A stretch of 39,793 nt of DNA, from the NCBI GenBank assembly GCA_016235265.1, contig JACRLI010000010.1, positions 18,966 through 58,758 on the forward strand, read 5' to 3'. Source of the DNA: Candidatus Eisenbacteria bacterium (lineage in GTDB: Bacteria; Eisenbacteria; RBG-16-71-46; JACRLI01). The notes under the pieces are model-generated. The model made no database searches. It was not told the DNA's origin and saw only the letters and a list, made by a program, of their open reading frames with translations. Position 1 is the stretch's first letter. Every line of letters begins with the position of its first letter. Positions 22,783 to 30,126 of this stretch are shown piece after piece. A program made the translations under genes and the position numbers.

Positions 22783-25032
22783 GTGACCTTCTTGCCTCTG
22801 CGCCCACTTCGTTCCGGACCCGCGCGTGGCCCGCTGCTGGCCGTACTCCTCTCCGTGGCTCTGGCCGCGCCTGTTGCCGCCGGCCCGTCGCTTCCCGCGT
22901 CGTGGGATGACGCGTTCAGCCCGCTCGAGAGCCGTTCCCGAACGGGAGTGCTCTACGACCGCGTGCTGCCCCTGGCTCACCTCGAGCGCATGGACGGAGG
23001 CCCCGCAAGCCCGGTCGTGGACCTGGCCACCTGGCGTCAGGCCTACGACGAGCTGCGCCGGGCCTCCATCGCGCCGGCCACAGGGCCGAGCTTGGACGCG
23101 CTCGACGCCAAGGCCCGCGAGGCACAACGCAGGGGAGAGATCCCGCTCGCGGTCTTCGACCGCCGCTTCGAGCGAGTGCGCCCGGACGCCCTCCGAGACG
23201 GCACGCTGCAGGTGATTGGCGGCCGGCTGGTCGCGGTCCACGGCTCGCCGCTCGTTGAGGCCCGGGCGTTCGCGGCCGCTGCGCTGGCACCCCGAACGTA
23301 CCGGGGCGCCGACGTCACGTTCGTCCTCGAAGCCGCCCTGTTCTTCACCCACGACGCCTCTCCGCCGCGAGCGCTCACGATCGACTTTGCCGACGGCCTT
23401 GGCCCCCGGCCGGTTCAAATCGGGGAGACGATTCACGTTCGGTACGCGCAACCCGGACGGAAGATCCTGCGCCTGAACCTTGCCCGCGCCGACGGCTCAC
23501 TTGCGACCTCACGCTTCACCTTCGACGTCTCGGCCCTCGCCACGCCCACCCCCGACGACACGCTCCACGTCACCGCCACGGTTCCCTTCGGTGGCCAGTA
23601 CGGCACCGGAGAAGCCTATGTGTACCTTGCACCGGGCCACGGGGCGCTTCGCAATCCCGTGGTCATGATCGAGGGCTTCGACTCGGACAACAGCATGAAC
23701 TGGGACGAGCTCCACGCCCTGCTCAACCGGGAGAACCTCCTGGAGACGCTGCGGGCGGACGGTTACGACGCGGTGGTCCTCAACTTCACGGACGCGACGC
23801 TTGCGGTGGAGGAGAACGGGCTTCTCGTCGCGGAGCTGCTCCAGGAAGTGCAATCGCGGGTCGCGCCGCAGGCCACCCTGGCCCTGGTGGGGGCGAGCAT
23901 GGGTGGCCTGTGTTCGCGCTACGCGCTGGCCTACATGGAGTCGCACGGCATTCCGCACCGGGTGCGGACCTGGATCTCCTTCGACGGGCCCCAGGCGGGA
24001 GCGGACATTCCGCTGGGTCTGCAGTACTGGATCAAGTTCTTCTCCGGGCAGTCCGCGGACGCCGCAGCGTTCCTCCAGGTCCTCGGGCGACCCGCGGCCA
24101 GGCAGATGCTGCTCTACCACTTCACGGATTCGCCCGGGACCACGGGGGAGCCCGACCCCATGCGGGACTCGCTCGAGGCCTCATTCGCGGCGGTGGGCGG
24201 ATACCCGGTCCAGACGCGCCGGGTGGCGATCGCGAACGGCAGCGGAATGCAGCAGAACCAGGGCTTCCTGCCGGGGGCGCAGCTGATCCGCTACGAGTAC
24301 AACGGTCTGTTCGTCGCGATCACCGGAAACGTGTGGGCGGTGCCCGACGCGGCGTCGCAGACGATCTTCAACGGGAGCACCCGGATCCTGTTCTCAACCA
24401 CCAGCCAGACCGTGAATGTGGGCGGAACTCTCCCATGGGACGGTGCACCGGGGGGATGGCGCGCCTCCATGCTGGAACTCGACACGACCCAGGCGCCCTT
24501 CGGGGATATCGTCGCGCTCCACCCGGCCCACTGCTTCATCCCCGCGGTGAGCGCGCTTGGCCTCACCACCGGCAATCCGTTGTTCGACGTCGCGGGCACG
24601 CCGGGCCTGGTGGCGTTGACGCCGTTCGACACCGTCTACTATCCGCCCGCAAACCAGGAGCACGTGCTGATCACGCCGGAGAACGCGGTGTGGGCGCGCG
24701 AGGAGATCGAGCGGGGAGCCGTCGTGGGTGTGCCGGGCGGAGGCCCGAAGGATCCGAACGAGGTCCGGCTGGCGGCGGCCCCGAGCCCATTCACCGGGCC
24801 GCTGCGGATCCAATTCACGCAACCGCGCCCGGGCCGGGTAAGCCTGCGGGTACTCGACGTGACCGGCCGGGAAGTGTGCAGGTTGGTGGACGGACCTCGG
24901 CCGCTTGGCACGGGTTCGGCCGGATGGAATGGGAGAGACCCCCGCGGTGCCCGGCTGTCCTCAGGGATCTACTTCTTGCGGCTCGAAGCGTCCGGCGTGA
25001 AGCGCACCCGTCGGGTCGTGAAGCTGGATTGA
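22783..25032 (+). CDS. Secreted alpha/beta-hydrolase (lipase-like) with FlgD-like tail
   Basis: This is a protein of about 749 residues. A signal peptide (PLLAVLLSVALAAPVAAG) is followed by a ~280-residue N-terminal region without clear homology. The hydrolase domain (about 285-520) begins VVMIEGFDSDNSMNWDELH. It carries the nucleophile elbow GASMGG (Ser372 from this start) and FDGPQAGADIPLG, where the Asp may be catalytic. The pattern recalls PGAP1-like esterases and triacylglycerol lipases. The C-terminal ~90 residues are the FlgD-like sorting domain (PSPFTGPLRIQFTQP, RVLDVTGREVCRLV, SSGIYFLRLEAS) ending RRVVKLD. I used GTG 22783; TTG at 22762 or 22792 are alternatives and none has a good ribosome site. 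A TTGACG box at 22688 may belong to its promoter. Confidence 0.8.
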   Translation: MTFLPLRPLRSGPARGPLLAVLLSVALAAPVAAGPSLPASWDDAFSPLESRSRTGVLYDRVLPLAHLERMDGGPASPVVDLATWRQAYDELRRASIAPATGPSLDALDAKAREAQRRGEIPLAVFDRRFERVRPDALRDGTLQVIGGRLVAVHGSPLVEARAFAAAALAPRTYRGADVTFVLEAALFFTHDASPPRALTIDFADGLGPRPVQIGETIHVRYAQPGRKILRLNLARADGSLATSRFTFDVSALATPTPDDTLHVTATVPFGGQYGTGEAYVYLAPGHGALRNPVVMIEGFDSDNSMNWDELHALLNRENLLETLRADGYDAVVLNFTDATLAVEENGLLVAELLQEVQSRVAPQATLALVGASMGGLCSRYALAYMESHGIPHRVRTWISFDGPQAGADIPLGLQYWIKFFSGQSADAAAFLQVLGRPAARQMLLYHFTDSPGTTGEPDPMRDSLEASFAAVGGYPVQTRRVAIANGSGMQQNQGFLPGAQLIRYEYNGLFVAITGNVWAVPDAASQTIFNGSTRILFSTTSQTVNVGGTLPWDGAPGGWRASMLELDTTQAPFGDIVALHPAHCFIPAVSALGLTTGNPLFDVAGTPGLVALTPFDTVYYPPANQEHVLITPENAVWAREEIERGAVVGVPGGGPKDPNEVRLAAAPSPFTGPLRIQFTQPRPGRVSLRVLDVTGREVCRLVDGPRPLGTGSAGWNGRDPRGARLSSGIYFLRLEASGVKRTRRVVKLD

Positions 25033-25131
25033 CTCCGAACCGCCCCGCAAACGCTCGCCGACAGATTCCCGCTGCGGTTGGGCAACCTTGCCAGGTGCCT
25101 GCCGGGAAGTACGCCGAACGATCAGTACCTC

Positions 25132-25159
25132 TTGACATATTATGCCAGGGTGTGCTAAT
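25132..25159 (+). promoter_or_regulatory. Sigma-70-type promoter for the 25311-27479 pair
   Basis: A perfect TTGACA (25132-25137) is followed after 16 bases by GCTAAT (25154-25159), in a distinctly A+T-rich dip about 150 bases before the GTG start. It would drive the two-gene unit of secreted proteins. Confidence 0.55.
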
Positions 25160-25310
25160 TTCACTCATTGCACACGATTGGCCGCGCACTTTGAGATGCA
25201 GCCATAGGGATACAACGCCAAGTAACACAGACACTTAGTGTTTCCTACCCGGCCCCGTCGGGACTAGCTACCTCCCGGCCCACGCGGCCACAGCTACGGA
25301 GGGATGCACC

Positions 25311-26885
25311 GTGCGCCACACCCCCAGTCTCGTGTCGGCCTGCCTCCTTGCCCTCACCATGCTTCAGCCGATCCCCGCAGTGGCCCAGACGGGCTTCACC
25401 GCGGATGCCGCGCTGACGTACCTGGGCACGTTCGGCGGGGTCCAGCGCTACCGCTACGACTACACGCTCACCAACACAGAGGATGCCTACGGCCTTACAG
25501 CGTTCCGCGTGTTCTTCAACTCCTCGCCGACGGAGCCCTTCGCTCCCACGGGCGACTACGCGACGCTCGTCTCCTACGCTGCGCCGGCCGGCTGGAACGA
25601 CGTGTATGTCCAGGCGAAGAACGAGTTCGGACAGTGGTACATCGAGTGGAACTACGAATTCAGTCCGCCCCCCGACCCCCTGGCGCTGGGGGCGGGCCTC
25701 TCCGGGTTCTCGGTGGTGTTCGACTGGACGGGGCCAGACCTGCTTCCCTCGGCCCAACATGCCCAGGCCAGCAATGGGGAGGCCTACAGCGGCCAGACGA
25801 ACGTCGCCCTGGGCAGCATCACCGGGGTTGTGACGGGCGCCTGCGGAGGTGCGAATCCGCCGCTGCAGGGCATCACTGTGGATCTCTTCTTCGTGGACAA
25901 CGGCTTGGACGTCCTGGTGGCTACCATGGGCACGAACGCGTCCGGGAGCTATGAATTCCCGGGCCTGCCCCTGGGAGAGTATCGCGTGGTCATCGTGACG
26001 CCTCTGGGATACGTGGCGGATCCCCAGGTCCAGACGGTCAGCCTGACCGGAGACGCCGTTTCGGCCACGGCGAGTTTCGCCACGTCGTGCATCAGCATCA
26101 CGGCCGAACCCCGCACGATCGGCTACTGGAAGCACCAGGTGAACGTCTATCTCACCGGCAAGGGCAAGGCGCAGGAGACCTTGAGCGACATGATCCGGTT
26201 CGTCGACCTGATCGTGGAGCACTTCAACGAGAACATCGTCAACCCGGTGATCATCTACGATCCCAGCAGCGGGGGCACGACACTCCAGAAGATGCAGCAG
26301 CTGCTCACGGTGAACATGGGTGGGACGATGCTCGACCGTGCCAAGCAGCAGATGCTCGCCCTGCTTCTCAACGTGGTGTCGGGCAAGATCTCGCAGACGC
26401 AGGTCATCAGCCCGAACGGTGCGACCGTCTCGCAGGCGATCACCTACGCCAACGACCTGATCACGGACGCCAACGTCGCCAACGACGAGACCGCCAAGAC
26501 CATCGCCGACATCATCAACAACGGCCGCCCGGTGCCTTCCGGCATGGTGCCGGCCAGCACGCGGGTCATCACGTACCGCAATCCGGTGGGCCCGGCGGTG
26601 GCCGTGCAGTTCGGCCTGGCCGCCCCGTACCCGAACCCGGCGCGCGGCACAAATGTGAGCATCAACTTCTCGGTCAGCCGGTCCGGGCCGGTCGAGCTGC
26701 GCCTGTATGACGTGACCGGGCGAAACGTGCGCGTCCTGGCACGCGGCGGGCGCGAGCCCGGCAATTACAGCGTGACGTGGGACGGCCGGGACGACACGGG
26801 GAATTCCGTGGCGTCGGGGGTATACTACTGCAGACTCACCGCCCCGGAGGGCATGCGCAGTCGATCGTTCGCCGTGATGCGCTAG
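25311..26885 (+). CDS. Secreted GYWKH-domain protein with FlgD-like tail
   Basis: This is a 524-residue exported protein. It has a signal peptide (1-25, ending AVAQ). The N-terminal beta domain (about 26-165) has RYRYDYTLTN, FRVFFNSS, AAPAGW and VVFDWTGPD, and is related to the whole protein at 26910. A prealbumin/SdrD-B-like domain follows (about 170-255, GVVTGACGG...GSYEFPGLPLGEYRVVIVTP). Then comes an alpha-helical module beginning RTIGYWKHQ (about 265-415). Such GYWKH/GFWKNH modules occur in many bacterial surface proteins, but their function is unclear. The last ~90 residues are FlgD-like (AAPYPNPARGTNVSINFSV, DVTGRNVRVL, GVYYCRLTA). The GTG start has CGGAGGG upstream. The gene at 26910 follows after 24 bases. 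Confidence 0.83.
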   Translation: MRHTPSLVSACLLALTMLQPIPAVAQTGFTADAALTYLGTFGGVQRYRYDYTLTNTEDAYGLTAFRVFFNSSPTEPFAPTGDYATLVSYAAPAGWNDVYVQAKNEFGQWYIEWNYEFSPPPDPLALGAGLSGFSVVFDWTGPDLLPSAQHAQASNGEAYSGQTNVALGSITGVVTGACGGANPPLQGITVDLFFVDNGLDVLVATMGTNASGSYEFPGLPLGEYRVVIVTPLGYVADPQVQTVSLTGDAVSATASFATSCISITAEPRTIGYWKHQVNVYLTGKGKAQETLSDMIRFVDLIVEHFNENIVNPVIIYDPSSGGTTLQKMQQLLTVNMGGTMLDRAKQQMLALLLNVVSGKISQTQVISPNGATVSQAITYANDLITDANVANDETAKTIADIINNGRPVPSGMVPASTRVITYRNPVGPAVAVQFGLAAPYPNPARGTNVSINFSVSRSGPVELRLYDVTGRNVRVLARGGREPGNYSVTWDGRDDTGNSVASGVYYCRLTAPEGMRSRSFAVMR

Positions 26886-26909
26886 GCGGGTTCGTACGAG
26901 GAGGGAACC

Positions 26910-27479
26910 GTGAAGCTTCGGATGGTCTTTCTGGCCGCAGCGCTGCTGGCGCTCCCCGCAGTCGCGGGCGCGGGCAACGTCTGTGACGCCTACTACCGTC
27001 TGTACCATCTGACTCCCGGCGGGCCGGTGCGCGTGCTTTCGAACGCGCCCCTGCCACCGGGAAGCAACGTGCCCCCGAACAACCAGTGGCGTTACGAATA
27101 CGAGGTGATGAACAAGTCCACGGTGGGGGGGACGCTGGGCACCTTCTACGCGTTCTTCAACTCCACGAACCTGGACCTGGCGCACTTCGTTTCGGGCACG
27201 ATGCCGGCGAGCTGGACCGTCCTGCAGCAGGGTCCGGTCGCGCCGAACTACAACTACAAGGTTCGCTACAGGACCACTTCCAGTGGCGCGATGATCACGT
27301 CCGGAAACAAGCTCATCTGCACGGCCACGTTCAACTGGACCGGGAGCACGACCCCGGGCCCGCAGAACTACGACATCGTGGTGTCCGGCGGCTCGGAGCC
27401 CGGTGTCACCGTGGAGATCATGGACTTGACCCCGACGGCCCCGATGACGTGGGGCAGGTTGAAGCGCGACTATCGCTAG
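26910..27479 (+). CDS. Small secreted protein with TWG-type C-terminal tail
   Basis: This is a 189-residue exported protein of unknown function. A signal peptide (1-22, FLAAALLALPAVAGAG) precedes a beta domain with QWRYEYEVMN, FYAFFNST, PASWTVLQ and ATFNWTGST. These align in order with the N-terminal domain of the neighbour at 25311. Instead of a FlgD-like tail it ends LTPTAPMTWGRLKRDYR, matching the ending of the protein at 21776. The start is a GTG with GAGGAGGGA upstream, 24 bases after the previous stop, so the two genes are likely one operon from the promoter at 25132. A strong terminator follows. Confidence 0.82.
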   Translation: MKLRMVFLAAALLALPAVAGAGNVCDAYYRLYHLTPGGPVRVLSNAPLPPGSNVPPNNQWRYEYEVMNKSTVGGTLGTFYAFFNSTNLDLAHFVSGTMPASWTVLQQGPVAPNYNYKVRYRTTSSGAMITSGNKLICTATFNWTGSTTPGPQNYDIVVSGGSEPGVTVEIMDLTPTAPMTWGRLKRDYR

Positions 27480-27511
27480 CGCGAAGTGACTTGCAGCGGG
27501 ACCCGATCACG

Positions 27512-27540
27512 GCGGCCGTCTCCCTCGCGGGGACGGCCGC
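27512..27540 (+). terminator. Strong hairpin terminator between convergent genes
   Basis: GCGGCCGTCTCC and GGGGACGGCCGC form a 12-bp stem with one G-T pair and a 5-base loop, 32 bases after the stop at 27479. It may serve both the plus-strand operon and the convergent amidase gene. Confidence 0.72.
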
Positions 27541-27616
27541 TCCATTCGGTGAGTGGACGACCCCGGCCAGCTGAAGGGAAGCGTCGATCGGCGGGAAGCC
27601 CAGGGAGGCCCGCCCA

Positions 27617-29464
27617 TCACCCCAGCGCCGGCCTGCGCAAGTGAAACCCCGTCGCCTCCTGGTATGCCCGCGCGAACGCCAGCAGTTTCGCCTCCTGGTA
27701 CAGGTTCGCCAGGAAGGTGAGGCTCGTCGGGGTGCCCGGCCCGCCAAAGTTGTTCTCCGCGCCCTCTTCGCTGGACGGGGGTGGCGGGGCGTCATCTCCA
27801 CGGAAGCCGTTCGGGAGGATCAGTGCCGGCTGGCCGGTCAGGTTGGTGACGACCAGTTGCTGGCTGTTGGTCGGCGCGACGACGACATCCACCTTCCCGA
27901 ACGCCGCGGCGACTGCATCCATCGCCATCCGGCGGGCCCGGCTCGCCTGGATATACTCCACCGCGGGGATGAAACGCGCGGCCCGAAACGCGTTGGGCCA
28001 GTCATCCTTGCCCTGGGCGGTGAGGAGCTTGTCCCTCCCGCTGCGTGTCAGCTCGTCGAAGGCTGAGGCGGCCTCCGCAAGCAGCATCTGCACCATCGGG
28101 TCATAGGGCAGCTCGGGGAGTTCGACGGGAATCAGGTGCACCCCCATCCGGCGGATCGCCTCCAGGGCCGCGTCGGTGAAACGCCGGTCGTACTCGCCCC
28201 GGGCTCGCGCCGCCTCGCGCAGCTTCCTGGCCTCTTCCTGCTTCTTCGATTCTTCAGGCGTCGGAGCCCCGGCTTCGGGAGCAGCGGCGGCCTCGTCGCC
28301 AGTGCCCGGCTTGCGTTCGAAGTCTCCCTTCAGATACCCGATACGGAGCACCTTCCAATCCAGGCGCGCGTTCCAGTTGAACACGGCATTTCCGACGGTT
28401 CGGTCCCGACCGTCCGGTCCGTGGATCGCGTCCAGCACCAGGGCGCAGTCTTCAACCGTCCGACAGATCGGGCCCAGCTTGTCCATGCTCCATGACAGCG
28501 CCATGGCTCCGGTCCGGGGCACGAGGCCGAACGTGGGGCGAAGGCCCGTGACGCCGCACCGGGTCGAGGGGGAGGAGATGGACCCGAGGGTCTCCGAGCC
28601 CATGCTGAAGGAGACGCATCCGGCGGCGGTCGCGGAAGCGGGGCCCGCGGAGGATCCACTGGAGCCCTGCTTCGGGTTCCAGGGACTGCGCGTCCGGCCC
28701 CCGAACCACAAGTCACCCATCGCCAGCGCCCCCAGCGTGAGCTTGGCCACCAGCACCGCACCCGCCTGGTCCAGCCGCTTCACCACGGTGGCGTCTTCCT
28801 GCAGGACCTGTTGCTCGAAGCCTCCGGCTCCCCACGTGGTGGGGTAGCCCTTCACGGCCAGCAGGTCCTTGGCCCCCCAGGCCAGGCCATGCAGCGGTCC
28901 ACGGTACCGTCCCGCGGCGATCTCCCGGTCCGCGTCCCGTGCCTGCGCCATCGCCCGATCCTCGGTCAGGGTCACGACGAACTTCAGGCGTGGATCGAAT
29001 CGCTTGAGCCGCTCCAGGTAGAGGGCGGTCAGGGTGGAGGAGGACAACTTGCGGGTGCGAATCCACTCGGCCTGCTGGCGGGCGCTGGCGAAGGCCAGGG
29101 CCTCCGGATCCCGCGGCACGCCGCTCGCGGGAGCGGCCGAAGCCCGCAGCGGCCGTCGCCGCGTCTCGTAAGGAGTGCCCGGCAACACCGGATCGAAACG
29201 CATCGCCGGCTCGATGGTGTTGGGCATGTGCAGCGCGTGGATGGCCTCGTAGCCCTTGGCCGCGTCGTTCAGGCTCTCGATCAGCATCTCCTTGTGCTCA
29301 TCGGAGATCTTCACGTCGGCGATTTCAGAAGCGTCATCGATCATCTTCCGCGTGATTCGATCCGCCTTGGCGGACTGTGCCTGCGCCCAGAGCACACCCG
29401 GAAGCAGCGTGCCGCCAAGACCCAGACCCATGAACAACCTGACGAAGCTGCGACGATCCAGCAT
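27617..29464 (-). CDS. Tat-exported amidase-signature enzyme
   Basis: This is a 615-residue hydrolase of the amidase signature family (AtzF/GatA/FAAH relatives). The N-terminus MLDRRSFVRLFMGLGLGG is a twin-arginine export signal, so it probably acts in the periplasm. The Ser-cisSer-Lys triad can be placed at K199 (GLAWGAKDLL), the cis-Ser region at about 269-272 in QGSSGSSAGPAS (normally GGSSGGS), and the nucleophile S295 in GSETLGSISSP. An ~85-residue helical insert before the core and a charged, Pro/Glu-rich insert (EAGAPTPEESKKQEEARKL) are extra to small amidases. The ATG at 29464 has GGGAGGA upstream, and a TATACT -10 box lies at 29501-29506. It is not a tRNA amidotransferase, because GatA is not exported. 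The substrate is unknown. Confidence 0.86.
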   Translation of the reverse strand: MLDRRSFVRLFMGLGLGGTLLPGVLWAQAQSAKADRITRKMIDDASEIADVKISDEHKEMLIESLNDAAKGYEAIHALHMPNTIEPAMRFDPVLPGTPYETRRRPLRASAAPASGVPRDPEALAFASARQQAEWIRTRKLSSSTLTALYLERLKRFDPRLKFVVTLTEDRAMAQARDADREIAAGRYRGPLHGLAWGAKDLLAVKGYPTTWGAGGFEQQVLQEDATVVKRLDQAGAVLVAKLTLGALAMGDLWFGGRTRSPWNPKQGSSGSSAGPASATAAGCVSFSMGSETLGSISSPSTRCGVTGLRPTFGLVPRTGAMALSWSMDKLGPICRTVEDCALVLDAIHGPDGRDRTVGNAVFNWNARLDWKVLRIGYLKGDFERKPGTGDEAAAAPEAGAPTPEESKKQEEARKLREAARARGEYDRRFTDAALEAIRRMGVHLIPVELPELPYDPMVQMLLAEAASAFDELTRSGRDKLLTAQGKDDWPNAFRAARFIPAVEYIQASRARRMAMDAVAAAFGKVDVVVAPTNSQQLVVTNLTGQPALILPNGFRGDDAPPPPSSEEGAENNFGGPGTPTSLTFLANLYQEAKLLAFARAYQEATGFHLRRPALG

Positions 29465-29686
29465 GACGTTTCCTCCCTGCTCGATCCGAGCTTGCCGGCC
29501 AGTATAGCCCACGCTCCGACTTTCTCACAGAATCCGGGGCGATCCCTCCCGCGACGCGCTCCGACCGGTGACAGCGGGACCCAGGCTGCCGAAGGTTTGA
29601 ATCCTTTGTCACTCGCCTGCATCCATGGGGACAGGTTTCAGGCCTGAATTGAAGGGGGTTTCTGCATTCCTGGAGGATCATCCGCC

Positions 29687-30081
29687 ATGAATACAGGTAC
29701 GACACTTCCGCGCCCGGACACACATGCCACCCCGGGCGTGAACCGTGGCTTCGCCCCGGGCCTGGCTGCCGGATTCGCCTTCCTGCTGTGTGCTCCTGGA
29801 TTGCTCGCCTCGCCCCGAACTGCGGCTTCGATCTCGGTCTTCTCCACCGGGTTTGAGAGCGGTTTACCCGCGCAGATCGCTGCCCCCGGAGCAGCCCTCG
29901 AGGGTGTCCAGGGCTATGCCGGCCTGGGAGCGGCAGGCAACCAATTCTCCGGGAGCTTCCTCCGCGACACGAGCACTTCGCGAACCCGGCCTCCGGGCTC
30001 AGTCTGGCTTCCGGCGTGTACTTCGTGCGGCTCAGCCAGGGAGGCGATGTCCGCGGCGCTCGCGTGGCCGTGATCAACTGA
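29687..30081 (+). pseudogene. Decayed FlgD-tailed secreted protein gene
   Basis: The frame from ATG 29687 encodes a signal peptide (LAAGFAFLLCAPGLLAS) and the start of a lectin-like domain (STGFESGLPAQI, LEGVQGYAGLGAAGNQFSG). It then runs into nonsense. In the +2-shifted frame, starting near 29977, the bases encode a FlgD-type C-terminus (SGLSLASGVYFVRLSQGG...ARVAVIN) ending at a stop at 30081. The middle of the protein, normally hundreds of residues in this architecture, is absent. This is an internal deletion plus frameshift. It stops 45 bases before the kinase start. Confidence 0.7.
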
Positions 30082-30126
30082 TGGCGGCAGTGACCTTGTG
30101 CCTGACCGCCCACCGATGAGGGACTC

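Noticed and set aside
25245..27185. A 646-codon minus-strand frame across the GYWKH gene and its neighbour
   Set aside because: It spans two real plus-strand genes and their intergenic gap without any motif.
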